DNA from: Limnanthes douglasii subsp. nivea
Lineage: Eukaryota; Streptophyta; Magnoliopsida; Brassicales; Limnanthaceae
Assembly: GCA_036936605.1 (NCBI GenBank)
Contig: JAUPFV010000004.1
Coordinates: 182,918,807 to 182,982,806 of the forward strand
Length of the DNA stretch: 64,000 nucleotides
Direction of reading: 5' to 3'
The position numbers and the translations under genes are program-made. The notes beneath the pieces were generated by a model that was given only the letters and a program-made list of their open reading frames with translations, was not told where the DNA came from and ran no database searches. This document shows, piece after piece, positions 46,044 through 56,340 of this stretch. Each line of letters starts with the position of its first letter. Positions within the stretch are counted from its first letter, which is position 1.

Positions 46044-47168
46044 GGGAAATTGTACCAAAGGTACCTACTCAACTATTCAATTGTCACTTACCACCCAAGG
46101 TTTGATCAATTGTTACTTAATACCCAACTCAACTACCTTATTGTCACTTACAACCTAACTTTATTTTAATACCCTAACTACCCTCACCATTCATGAACAG
46201 CCACGTAACCAAAATTTCTATTTCCTTCTCTTTCCTTCTCTTTCCTACTTTTCCTTTAATTTTATTTTTAAAAGATCCGTATCTTTCGAACCGGAGCTCG
46301 AAAAAAATAAATGAAAGTACCATTACTTTTGTTTTTTAAAAATGAACAAAACTAGATCCATTTATGAATTTTTTTGATTTTTTTTAAAAATAAAATTTCA
46401 CCAGTTGCAAGCAATTCGCATCTTGAGAATTGTACCAGTTTTTTTTTTTATCGTTCAGAAATCCTGAGAGTTGCAAGCAATTCGCATCTTATCATGAGAA
46501 TCGTTCAGAAATTTGCAAGCAATTCGCATCTTATCATGCGAATCGTTCAGAAATTGCAAGCAATTCGCATCTTATCATGAAAATCGTTCAGAAATTGCAA
46601 GCAATTCGCATCTTATCCTGAGAATCGTTCAGAATTTGCAAGCAATTCGCATCGTGAGAATTTGCAAGCAATTCGCATCTTGAGAATTGTACCAGTTTTT
46701 TTTTTTTTATCGTTCAGAAATCTTGAGAGTTGCAAGCAATTCGCATCTTACCATGAGAATCGTTCAGAATTTTGCAAGCAATTCGCATCTTATCATGAGA
46801 ATCGTTCAGAAATTGCAAGCAATTCGCATCTTATCATGAGAATCGTTCAGAAATTGCAAGCAATTCGCATCTTATCATGAGAATCGTTCAGAAATTGCAA
46901 GCAATTCGCATCCTGAGAATTTGCAAGCAATTCGCATCCTGAGAATTTGCAAGCAATTCGCATCCTGAAAAATTTGCAAGCAATTCGCATCCTGAGAATT
47001 GTACCAGTTTTTTTTTTTTTTTTTTTTTTTTTTTACCAGCGCGCGCCTTTTTTTAGTCGGGGGTATTTTTGTCCAAATTTCAGTTCGAGGTACCAAGTTA
47101 CACTATCCAAAAAGCGGGTACCGCCGGGTAATACCATAGTTGAGAAGGTATTTACCGGTACTTTTCTC
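46044..47168. mobile_element. MULE-like element with 9-bp target duplication, filled with tandem repeats
   Basis: The left end (GGGAAATTGTACC...GGTACCTACTCAACTAT) and the inverse of the right end (GAGAAAAGTACC...AATACCTTCTCAACTAT) match imperfectly over about 33 bp. The flanks carry ATTATTAAA at 46035-46043 and again at 47169-47177, a perfect 9-bp target duplication as made by Mutator-like transposases. The inside is occupied by a 41-bp tandem array and several poly(T) runs. No protein is encoded. Confidence 0.75.
46404..46997. repeat. 41-bp tandem repeat with shorter variants, in two higher-order blocks
   Basis: The unit is TTGCAAGCAATTCGCATCTT followed by ATCATGAGAATCGTTCAGAAA, 41 bp; about ten units contain the core GCAAGCAATTCGCATC. 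At the right end the unit shortens to about 25 bp (only GCAAGCAATTCGCATCCTGA GAATTT). A block opening GAGAATTGTACCAG + poly(T) + ATCGTTCAGAAATC occurs at 46425 and again at 46681, so the array has a higher-order repeat of about 255 bp. Confidence 0.92.
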
Positions 47169-47177
47169 ATTATTAAA

Positions 47178-48289
47178 TTTGAGCCTAAACTAAATTAAAT
47201 TAATTACACCTAAACTAAACAAAATAACCAAGAGTAAATCTCTCTCTTACCCCTTACCTCAACAAAATAACCAAAAATAAATAATCCCTTACAGTCGATT
47301 ACCCTGCCATCACCAAACACTTAACCTAAAAACCTAGGAGTCTCAAATCTCCCATCTCGAAACCCAAATCAGTGCAAGCTATTTAAACTTTGGTCTTAAG
47401 TTGAGTGGTGTTATTGTAGGGGTTTAATTGACTGTAAGTGTCTTAGTTCATTAAGAACTATCGTTTGAAATCTTCTGTGTTGATGAAACTGTTCGTCGCC
47501 ACTGGCGAATTAAATCTTGTTTCCGCTAACTGTCGCGTAAACAATGGTTCTTACGCCATACGTATGGCGTGGGTACCGAACATCTGTCCTCACCGGAGTA
47601 TCTCGGGACCAGTTTACTTTTATTTGTTGGTATTGATTGTACGTGTTTGTGCTATTTGTTTTTAAAAAAACAGATTCCGGATTGATATTTCATATCGTAT
47701 ATTTTTATTTCAGGTTATGGATCCCGCTGACGCTTCCAGGTTCACTCATGGCTCTTTGACAAAGAGAGCGAAGAAACGGGCATAGGTAAGGACAAGTAGC
47801 CAACGCGGTTTAGTAGCTGATTTAGCGGTTCCGATGGAGGAGCTACCTATTGTTTCTGGACCCCGTGCTTCCGGATCCAGTTCTGCTTCTGCTTCTCGCG
47901 GGCGATGCTAGCCTCCCCAAACTAGAGGGCAGCCTAGAGCTTCTCCCCCTACAGACTACCATCTCTATTTGGTGAGACGTTCACCTCCCATGCTACCTAC
48001 TACCATTGGCAAAAAGAGGTAATATTTACATTTGTAGTTAATATTTTAGTTCGGTAGATTTTTAATATATACTACTATTGAGAACAAATATTTTTAGGAG
48101 CGAGAGATGTGGCTATAATCCCATTATTCCAACAATAGAGGTTGGAGTTTGGCCTCCCAGAGCAGGGCCCGCCGTACTTGATGGCACACCTTTTGATAGA
48201 CTTATCGACCGTTCTCGTGCTAGTGTCGTCTCTAGCCGTGCACATCCACATTGGATCTATAGTCGGTAAAGATGAACCTTAAACCAAAT
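47178..48289 (+). other. unassigned stretch with a possible gene fragment
   Basis: From 47716 the plus strand reads MDPADASRFTHGSLTKRAKK then, after a stop, a Pro/Ser-rich part (PIVSGPRASGSSSASASRG, PPTDYHLYLVRRSPP) to KKR, a GT at about 48019, and TTTTTAG-GAGCGAGAG at about 48097-48105 like a splice acceptor. I do not recognise it; it is less AT-rich than its surroundings and faces the FAR1-type fragment head to head, so it may belong to the same transposon. Confidence 0.3.
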
Positions 48290-48811
48290 TGACATATAAT
48301 GTGACATTGAAAGTAACGTGACAGATATTTGAGACACTCCCAGATTGGCCATCTTTAAAGCACCAAATATTTGTCGTTGAGTTGTTCTGTTCACCGTCAA
48401 AACATCGAAGAGCTCTTTTTCATCCCGTTTAACTTGGACCATTGCAAATGACCTTGGGCATAATTAATCGGTTCATGGTTGTGCTTGCCAGAAAAGACAA
48501 TTAGAGCCCACTTATCGTTACCTTTTATCGATTTGCCTACCAAATGAAAAAGGCAATTTTTTTTTGCTGCTGGTAGCCTTATGATTACGGTTGCACTCTT
48601 TAACAGACGACTTAAAAATATTGTATCGCTCGCACCGATAATATATTCTTGGTGTTCTACCTCTTTTCCCCCGCTCCTTAGATGTTATGTTAATCGAGAA
48701 ACCTAACAACTTTCCCGTACGTTTTACCCAATCGGTCATCGAGTCCAAGCAAAACATGTAAAATTTTGCATTGGGTAACCTCCTGTAATACGTAAGAAGT
48801 AGAAAAATCAA
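48290..48811 (-). pseudogene. FAR1-type / MULE transposase N-terminal fragment
   Basis: Leftward from 48811: DWVKRTGKLLGFSINITSKE and RGKRGRTPRIYYRCERYNIF, then a frameshift into KWALIVFSGKHNHEPINYAQ GH (about 48520-48455), then ELFDVLTVNRTTQRQIFGAL in another frame. This is the FAR1 DNA-binding region of plant MULE-derived transposases (known order: F-s-DEv..WA...G f-v-i-..s......C..gG.yk...K......K..CPF......W.l.v..g.HNHe....GH). The catalytic part is missing. Confidence 0.75.
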
Positions 48812-49704
48812 TTAAATCTGGATTCCGGATTAGTCTACCCCATTTCGCCAAGGGTATGACGTATCAACCATTGCCCGCGCCATCTGGTGGCGTAATTATC
48901 CTACTGAACGCCACACGTGAGGCGTAGGCAAGGGTTGATATGCCCGTCTATGGCATGGGGCTTGTTATCTTGGCCACTGTTGTTGGACAAGAACACTAGT
49001 TTGACGCCAACGTGTGACGAAGAACACAAAAAACGAGTTGTTTTTAAAAATCTTTATTTTGTAAAAAAAAGACGGTGAAAAGCAATGTATCTCCTCGACA
49101 TCTATGTAGGTCTATATGGGAACTGGTCCTGACTCTATTTCAATCATATTTTGAAGGTTTTGAAGTTTTTGAAAAAATGGGTTTAAGGGGTTAGAGTTTT
49201 GATGTTTTTGGTAGTTTGGAGAAGATGGATTATGGTTTAGTAGTTGAAATTGTGTTTGCAACTTCATGGAGTAGTTTGGAGTCCTGATTGACATTGGTTG
49301 TAATTTAATAGAGTTTGAAGGGTTTTTTTTTGTGTTTTTGCCTAAAGAAAGTTTTGTAAATATTAAAAATCAGAAAAGGCGACTTCACGGAGTAAAACCG
49401 GTTTTCTTAACAATTCCCTTAATTTTATTTCAGATGATAAACATCTATGAATTTTTTAGAACTTTATTTTCTTTATTTTAAGTTGATAATTTACATTTAT
49501 AACTCGGTTATAATCATATGAATATGATTTCTTTATTATAAAATAAATAAGTAAATGATTTTGAATTTTGATTTTGGGCCTCGTTTAAATGCGCTTGTTA
49601 TCACGATCTCGTTAGACTTATATAATGTAACATTTTTATTTTTGAAAATATTGTATTTTTATTTTTTGTTTCTTTTTATCATGAGATAATAATTTGATTA
49701 TGCC
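48812..49704. other. spacer, partly richer in GC
   Basis: At 48820-49020 words like GGCGTA/TACGCC recur (GTGGCGTAATT, GAGGCGTAGGC), as they do at 47540-47580, so both may be parts of one decayed transposon. The rest is AT-rich without content that I recognise. Confidence 0.35.
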
Positions 49705-49946
49705 CCGAAATGGGTAGCCGAGTTGGTGGAGTAAGGCATTCTTGTGCCCAAAGTCATGAGTTCGAATCCTACAAACACTTTTTTGGATAAGCCTATCATT
49801 TTGTGTGGTTTACCTTCTGGCGTTAGTTCACAAACTATTGCGCCAAATAAAGGGTTTACCTTCTGGCGTTAGTTCGCAAACTATTGCGCCAAATCAAGGG
49901 TTTACCTTCTGCACACTCGTTGAATAGCGGCTGTGGGTTTTCTTAG
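49705..49946 (+). mobile_element. Au-like SINE with tRNA-derived head
   Basis: The head has an A box-like TAGCCGAGTTGG (49714-49725) and a B box-like GAGTTCGAATCC (about 49759-49770). The body contains GTGTGGTTTACCTTCT and GGGTTTACCTTCTGCACAC, and ends AATAGCGGCTGTGGGTTTTC TTA. This closely follows the known Au SINE family (GTGGTTTACC..., GGGTTTACC-CTGTGCACACC, GGGTAGCGGCTGCGGGTTTC). The body contains a 46-bp tandem duplication. No exact target duplication was seen. Confidence 0.75.
49807..49911. repeat. 46-bp tandem repeat inside the SINE
   Basis: Units start at 49807, 49853 and (partial) 49899: GGTTTACCTTCTGGCGTTAG followed by TTCRCAAACTATTGCGCCAA. The SINE body is longer than usual because of it. 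Confidence 0.85.
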
Positions 49947-50014
49947 AAAAAGAATAAAATAAACAAATTCAATTACTAAATCCACGAACACATAATGATA
50001 AATAGATATAGTAA

Positions 50015-50360
50015 TGGTCATACTAATACAACACACATTATATTTTATTTGGGTACAATCTATCTTAATGATTGCGTCTATTTTTGTGACTATTAAATCG
50101 TGAAAATTCATATTTTGAAAATATAATTTTGTAAAAACGTAATCAAATTTAAAAGAATTTCTTATTTTAGAATATCACTAAACACATTGGTTATACTAAG
50201 ACAACACACATTATATTTTATTTGGGTACAATCTATTTTAATGATTGCGTCTATTTTTGTGACTATTAAATCGTGAAAATTCATATTTTGAAAATATAAT
50301 TTTGTAAAAACGCAATCAAATTTAAAAGAATTTCTTATTTTAGAATATCACTAAACACAT
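50015..50360. repeat. 173-bp tandem duplication
   Basis: Two nearly identical head-to-tail copies, 50015-50187 and 50188-50360, differing at a handful of bases. It lies left of gypsy element D and may be part of its LTR region. Confidence 0.9.
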
Positions 50361-50419
50361 ATTACGTTAAGTCAAAGACTGAAAAATTGGTATTTTGTAT
50401 GTGCAAAGATTTTTTATAC

Positions 50420-52050
50420 ATATTCGGGTTGATAAGAAGAAGGATTTGGAAGATCCATATGATGAGTCTCATATTTCTCACCGGGCACGGGGCGATCATC
50501 GAAAAATATAGTTCCAGTTAGATAGGGATATAACTCATTTCGAAAGGAAAAGAAGGATAAATATTGATACATTTCGACTGATGCAAGTGGATCCTCTGGA
50601 TCAGACTCTGAAAGATATTTTTATAGGGAAGAAATAAATTGTCGTTCTTCGAGGAGGGAAGGTAGTCGACCTAGGAAATCCTAAAGAGAGCATAAATCCA
50701 ATGTGCTCGACAATTTTTTGTTCAAAGGTAACACGTCTAATTAGTATGTTAATCCTGCAGATCAAAATTTGTGTGCAATTATGGGAAAAACTGGAGCCAA
50801 TCAGTTTCTACAGTGAGCAGACTAAGACTTCTCTTTTTCATATGAGATAAAATTGATACCTCTCCCGAGACATTTTGACATTTCGAAGGTATAAAAATTT
50901 GATGGTACTCAGGATTCCGACGATCATATTGAGCAATTCAAGAATTACATGATGAATTTCGAGGATGATGACAAGTTAGTATGCATAACATTCTCAAAAA
51001 CTTTCATGAGAAAAACTTTAAAGTGGCACAATAGAATTATGAGGGGATCTATAACCAATTTTGGAGATTTTTATACTGCATTCTGAAGACAATCTGTCTG
51101 TAGCGAAGAAATCTGAGCTAATGGTAATTTTAAAGAGTTTTTACTCAATGTAACAGTGCCTCTTGACTTAAAATTAGCTCAAATCTCTGAGTCAACCGCT
51201 ATTAAAGTTTTTGAGCAAAAATAAATCTCAAATAATTATGTCTGAGTTACATGATGAGGAGGGTTTTGCCCATTGTGAGTTTAATGCTTTAACAAAAAGG
51301 TTAATTTTGGCAGGATAATATTGGTCGTTGATAATGAGTGATGCAAAAATTTTGGTTCGAAGCTACGATACTTGTCAAAATTTGAAAATTCCATTCATAA
51401 ACCAACCGTGCCTTAACTTCAATTTCTGAAATGATTCATTTTGACATATGAGGTTATGATTTAGTAGGACCATTGCATATGGCTTAAGGTGGGCGACAAA
51501 CCATCATATTTGCAGTAGATTATTTTTCAAAATGGGTTGAAGCAGAACCATTATCGAGAATAAGAGCTAACGATGTAATTAGATTCAGTGCATCTAATGT
51601 TTATTGCAGATTTGGAGTTCCTTTAAGAATAACAACAGACAATGGGTTATAGTTTAATAACCGGGAGATGACATTTTTATGTAATTCCAGGGAAATCACA
51701 CAGTGCTTTCTAGCATAATTTCACCAATAAGAAAATGGTCAGGTGAAAGTTACTAATAGAACCATTTTGGAGGGTCTTAGTAAAAATTTGATAGGTGCAG
51801 CTGGGAAAGGGCCTAGCTATCTCCATAAGGTACCATGGGCCTATAAAATAGCACCTCGAGTTGCGACTTAAGAGATTCCTTTTGCTTTAGTATATGCAAT
51901 GGATGTAGTAAATCCGACGGAGTTAACACTCCCATCTTACAGAGTGCTTAACTATTTTGAGGATGAAAACGAAGAGGCTAGACGAACAGAGCTTCAATTG
52001 ATTGAGGAAAAATGGGTTAAATCACATTTGAATTTCATCCTATGAGTCTC
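50420..52050 (+). mobile_element. gypsy element D, same family as B and C, gag joined to integrase by deletion
   Basis: Gag pieces are seen at about 50865-51115 (DSDDHIEQFKNYMMNFEDDD, KWHNRIMRGSITNFGDFYTA). From about 51240 the text is integrase: ELHDEEGFAHCEFNALTKRL, then VDYFSKWVEAEPLSRIRAND (51510-51570), RITTDNG (about 51620), ENGQVKVTNRTILEGL (about 51733-51780), and the tail FALVYAMDVVNPTELTLPSY to EEKWVKSHLN (about 51880-52030). Protease, RT and both RNase H domains (over 2.5 kb) are absent; the join lies at about 51125-51235. The Glu of the integrase triad is Lys. Confidence 0.8.
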
Positions 52051-52119
52051 CTATATCTCTAACCCAGGGTTAGGATTTTATCGTCGCTTTCTCTTCGAAT
52101 CTTCCGCCACGCTATCAGT

Positions 52120-52131
52120 TGGTATCAGAGA
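52120..52131 (+). other. primer-binding site of element E
   Basis: TGGTATCAGAGA matches the initiator Met tRNA primer site TGGTATCAGAGC at 11 of 12 positions, 2 bases after the CA end of an LTR. Confidence 0.75.
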
Positions 52132-52189
52132 CCAGAAATTCCTGCTACGCAGATACATAAAATCATGTTCCGAGTACCTCTTGATTTGA

Positions 52190-53028
52190 AGGCTAGAATA
52201 GAGAACGACATCTTCCAGTCTACCTGCACAATTGGAGGAAGAATTTGCAAGTGTTCAATTGATTCAGATATCTATTAGAATCTGATTTTAGAAGAGGTTG
52301 TTCAGAAACTGGCGTTGAAGACGGAAACTCTTCCATACCCGTACATACTGTCAGGATTGATAGAGTATACTGAGGTAACGGTTTCCAAACGCTGTCAAAT
52401 TGCGTTTTATGTTGGTAATTACAAAAGTACAGCATGGTGTGACGTATTTCCTATGGACGTGTTCCATCTAGTTTTAGGACGCCCATGGAAATTTAAGAGG
52501 AATTCTACTTATGATGGTAGAATGAATAGATATAGTTTTGTAAAAGATGGTTGCAATTTTATATTGGTGTCATCTAGAGTAGTATCTCAAAAACCACCAC
52601 CAGTTAAGGAGTTTCATGCTCATACTGCACCAGATACCGATCTTAGCTGTGATGCTAAAACTGTATTTGAGTCCGTGTTTGACAAGCTAGTCTATGATAA
52701 ATATATTTTTGAAGATGTATCCGAGTCAGTATTCGACAAACCAGTCTACGATAAGTATGATGATGAAGATCTAACCGATATTGAGGAGAAACTTGTAGAT
52801 CGAGATATTGTCTCAGGCTTCAGTACACCAGACTACATCGCTTCAGACTTTCGATTGAAAAAGGACTGCAAAATAACAACTTTTATTGTGGAGATTCATA
52901 TTCCAGGTATTCTATGTCATCCTATAATCAAACCTTTGATTCATTTTTTTGTGGATACATATTTTCGTATTGGAAAAATGGAAGATGATATTTTTGTTTT
53001 TGAGATTATGAATAAATTGGTAAAATAA
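52190..53028 (+). pseudogene. gypsy protease region with downstream linker and an internal 54-bp duplication (element E)
   Basis: Before a stop at about 52277, FQSTCTIGGRICKCSIDSDI resembles the protease start with an altered active site (Asp-Ser-Asp for Asp-Ser-Gly). The open frame 52315-53028 (237 codons) continues with KRCQIAFYVGNYKSTAWCDV and FHLVLGRPWKFKRNSTYDGR, typical of plant CRM/Reina-type pol (pattern VSKRC-V-F-IG-...WCDVV-MDA-HLLLGRPW-YDR...DGR-N-YSF). The second half (from about residue 110) is acidic, holds a duplicated ESVFDK-VYDKY--ED unit, and has no similarity that I know. RT should begin here but does not. Confidence 0.65.
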
Positions 53029-53085
53029 AAGAATAGCGCTTTAACGGATAAAAGATTAGGTTTTGTAATAGAACTTGGAGGAGTT

Positions 53086-53538
53086 TTGGGTAATGGTTGG
53101 GGAAATAAAAGAAAGAGTTACAAGTTAAAATTAGAATATTGTAGTGTTTTGAATCTGCTGGCAGAAATATACTCTGCAAAACTTGAGAAACCATCCACTA
53201 TTCAACACAGAGAAATTATTTCTTTCTGCAAGGGTTTTGATGTGATACAACAAGCACAGTCTAGAAATGAAAAGACACCAACTTTTTATACGCGCAAGGG
53301 CGCTGTTGTGCTTAGTAAATGGGTTAAAAAAGCAGACATAGAACAAGTGGGTGGAGTATATCTTGTTACTGCTGACCACAGTAATGCCGATGACATGGTA
53401 AAAAAGGAAACAGCTGAGAAACCACTTATTGACAAGAGCGAAAACATTCTGATTCTCACCTCTCATACCCTTATGCTGGTACTAGTTGAAATCAGCGGTG
53501 AACACGCCAATGTTTTTGCAATTCTGTCAATGTTTTAG
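53086..53538 (+). CDS. unknown open reading frame inside element E
   Basis: An open frame of 150 codons follows the stop at 53026-53028; the same frame is open from about 53060. It is basic at first ([16 protein letters not shown]), then mixed ([40 protein letters not shown]). I recognise no family. It lies where RT to integrase would be, ahead of SEFEVEFFLTGEG and the polypurine tract. It could be captured host sequence or a much-changed pol part. Chance cannot be excluded but the run is long for this AT-rich DNA. Confidence 0.35.
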   Translation: MGNGWGNKRKSYKLKLEYCSVLNLLAEIYSAKLEKPSTIQHREIISFCKGFDVIQQAQSRNEKTPTFYTRKGAVVLSKWVKKADIEQVGGVYLVTADHSNADDMVKKETAEKPLIDKSENILILTSHTLMLVLVEISGEHANVFAILSMF

Positions 53539-53724
53539 CGTTCCGAATTCGAGGTTGAATTCTTCCTAACCGGGGAAGGATGATGTAGCGAAGACTGCAA
53601 ACATACTGGTTTCTCGCCCATGTATCGGAATTGGGTCACACAGGTACTCAAATCGAAGATTTTGATTTAGCAAGTTTAGCAAGTTTGAATATTTGAGAAA
53701 GAGACTTGTAGTTTATAGCTTCTA

Positions 53725-53740
53725 AACAAGGAGGAGTGTT
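53725..53740 (+). other. polypurine tract and start of the 3' LTR of element E
   Basis: AAACAAGGAGGAG is followed directly by TGTTGAAG, the usual PPT/LTR junction of plant LTR retrotransposons. Confidence 0.6.
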
Positions 53741-54090
53741 GAAGTTGTTTAGATAGGTGTTTATTGGTTCAACATATTTATTTTTCTATTGGTTCCTTGA
53801 GGGAATTCTGTGTGAAATTTTGAGGGCATTTTGTGGGCATCTGTTTGAAAGGTTGGGAATTTTTTGGGTAAAGTCAGAGTTAAAGTTTTCTGAAACAAGC
53901 TTAGATTACTTGGTGTTTTTATTTAACGTATGTCAGCACTTTAATTATGTTAGTGACTTTTATCTTTATTTAAACCAGCAATTTTATTAAATGAATGTAA
54001 ACTTCTCTTTTCACATTCCAGTAACTCTTCTACTACTCTCAGTTTCATTTATTCTCACCATTAAATCTCTGTCTTCTACACTAACGATTA

Positions 54091-55338
54091 TCGCTGCCAA
54101 GGTTGCGATTATAGAAAGGACTGTGAATATGACCATAAAGGGAGGTGGCGGTGGTTCTCCGATTACTATGATAGAGACTCTGCCGGAAACGATAGTTATC
54201 CTTCCTATTATTTGGATATTGATACCTCTGAAACATATCGTTGTAGGAGATTCGTTCTTGGAGATGCACCTTTTGCTGATTTTTTATTGGAAAAGTGTTG
54301 GCATCTTTGGGGATTCGGAATTTACAGTGGTTGGTGGGTCCCAGCAGTGCATCAAGCCACGAAGGTGAGGATTGCCAGCTTCCGGCATCGTTGGATGTTT
54401 TAGTTTTGCGACTGCCTCTGGTTTGTCGTGCTTCTTGATTGGTATGAACGAAAGATCCTCATCGCAGAACTTAGAAATAGGAGACGGGTGGTATGATGGA
54501 AGCGCTCAGTTTGGATATGGGAGAGCCAGAGACGGTACCGAAAGTGAGGCTATATGTGTATGTAGACACTATTGTTGCGGTGCATGTGACTGTGACGGAG
54601 GCGGTTGCTTTATTAGTCTTTGGTGATTGGGGCAGAGGTGGTTGCACCGGGGGAGGATTTTTCAGGCGGGCAACAACTTTGGTGTTTATATTCTAAGGAC
54701 GGTTGTGGCTCTTCTGGATAGAGATTTAACGTAAGGGAGGTAACTTGAACCTATAGTTATGGATGGAAGAATCTTGCCATCCGATGGTCGCGTCGGTGGA
54801 GCTGGGGGCAACGTTCGTGCTGAAGATGGTGATGGTGTTGGGATGAGAATGATGGAGTTGGTAAATTCACAGACGAAACTTTGGCAGATGAATTTGGTGG
54901 CTTTGCCTACGAAACGTTACTAGATGAAGCTGGTGGCACTGAAAAAACCTTTCCAGTTGAAGTTGATGCATCTGGGCTTACCGAAAGTGATTTCAAAGAT
55001 GATGGTTTTGAGGGAGAAATAACCTTGCTCTTTTGTACATTGGTGTATGATTACTGGAACTCTCGAGTATGTAGTCTGCACCACGGTTATCTTGTTTTTG
55101 CTACGGTTTTCTTCCATATGAGACTTCAAATAAATTTAAATGGAGAATTAACTTTAGCTTGAGCTTGAACAGTTGGAGGGTCCTCACAGTTGTCTCGAAA
55201 CATTTTAAGATTTTTGGGCGTCATTATAAGTTAGTGTTAACGAAAATGAAGTTGATTAGGACCGAAGATCTAAAGAGAGAAAAGGTTGTGTGTTGTTGGC
55301 GTTTTGTGATTTGGCTCCGTCAACAGCATCGACAAGAG
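54091..55338. other. unassigned stretch, relatively GC-rich
   Basis: The plus strand gives CEYDHKGRWRWFSDYYDRDS and SYYLDIDTSETYRCRR (54105-54260), somewhat like the charged gag N-termini of gypsy elements. 54857-55160 holds DETLADEFGGFAYETLLDEA, acidic and unrecognised. No single open frame spans it and I name no gene. Confidence 0.3.
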
Positions 55339-55344
55339 AGGGAA

Positions 55345-55487
55345 TGATAGGTTAAGAACTTTAGGGTACTTGGAAGTTTTATTTCAGTTATTTGTTTTAG
55401 CACTATCTCTTTCTTGCAAGGCTATATAAGTCGTCTATTTTATCTATTAGAATATCTTTTCCCTTAACTGATTGCTAGAATATAACA
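55345..55487 (+). repeat. 5' LTR of the copia element
   Basis: About 143 bp from TGATAGGTTAAG to GAATATAACA; the middle (ACTATCTCTTTCTTG, GTCTATTTTATCTATTAGAA) is shared with the 3' copy. GGCTATATAAGTCG near 55424 could be its TATA box. The primer site TGGTATCCGATC follows at 55490-55501. Confidence 0.85.
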
Positions 55488-55531
55488 TCTGGTATCCGAT
55501 CGAAGAATAGGAAAACAGGAAGAGTGAATAA

Positions 55532-56340
55532 ATGGGATCAGAAGGAAGTAGCGGTTTCTCCCAACCTGCAATCCCTAGCTTTGACAAAGATTATAATCAC
55601 TGGAGCATGCTGATGGAAAATCTACTCCGTTCAAAGTAATATTGGACGGTTGTGGAATTCAGATTCTCACAACCAGGTATAAGTGATGTCTTGACTTCAC
55701 AACAAAAGAAGACACTGGAGGAGATGCAGTTAAATGATCTCAAAGCTAAGAATTATTTGTTCCAATCCTTGGAAAAAACGATTCTGAAGACGATAACCCA
55801 GAAGGATACCTCGAATCAGCTTTGGGATTCGATGAAAATGAAGTGTCAAGGAAACACTCGAGTACATCGAGCGCAATTGAATATCCTAAGAAGAGAGTTC
55901 GAGATCTTAGCGATGGAGCAAGGTGAGTCAATTAAGGATTAATTTGGTCGGGTAATGGTTATTGCAAATGACATGAGAAATTTTGGAGAAGATATAATTT
56001 ATGTGAAGATTGTAGAGAAAATATTTAGAACTCTCACTGAAAACTTCAATTATATTGTTTGCTCGATTGAAGAAGCAAAAGATATTGATTCACTCTATGT
56101 TGATGCCCTACAAAGTTCACATCTTGTACATGAACAAACATTCAAAAAGAAGGGAGATGAAGAACAAACACTTGCAGTCTCAACATATGAAGGATATGAC
56201 GGTAGAGGAAGAGGACAATACAGAGGAAGAAGACGATATTGAGGCCAAGGCAAAGGTTGACAGTCCTACGACAAAGCAACTATCGAATGCTATAAATGTC
56301 ATCAGTTAGGACATTATCAATACGAGTGTCCAAAATCAGC
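55532..56340 (+). pseudogene. copia gag
   Basis: From ATG 55532: GFSQPAIPSFDKDYNHWSML, then a stop, TVVEFRFSQP; the open part 55652-55942 holds SNQLWDSMKMKCQGNTRVHR, the UBN2-type gag domain. After another stop come IVEKIFRTLTENFNYIVCSI, an Arg/Gly-rich YDGRGRGQYRGRRRY, and the zinc knuckle ECYKCHQLGHYQYECP (56284-56331). Three stops in total in an otherwise collinear gag. Confidence 0.85.

Larger units (their letters stand above)
52051..54090 (+). mobile_element. short Ty3/gypsy derivative E (PBS, protease, unknown ORF, PPT; no RT or integrase)
   Basis: An LTR end (GCTATCA, 52117) is followed by a primer site at 52120-52131 and, at the far end, by a polypurine tract and a new LTR start (TGTTGAAG at 53737). 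Between them lie only 1.62 kb: a protease region, its usual downstream linker, then a reading frame that I cannot place. The left LTR is cut to under 70-90 bp by the join with element D; the right LTR end is not clear (near 54090). It is a different lineage from elements A-D, since it uses the initiator Met primer and has a protease of the CRM/Reina/Tekay kind. Confidence 0.6.

Noticed and set aside
46404..46997. Regular repeats resembling a CRISPR array
   Set aside because: Plant context, no unique spacers, no cas genes, and the units are contiguous; it is a satellite-like tandem repeat inside a transposon.
46374..47198. Overlapping short frames with CKQFASYHENRSE-type repeats
   Set aside because: Translations of the 41-bp tandem repeat in several frames; 41 is not a multiple of three and no frame is continuous.
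49712..49780. tRNA-like segment with A and B boxes
   Set aside because: No complete cloverleaf or 3' acceptor arm could be drawn, and the sequence continues into an Au-like SINE body.
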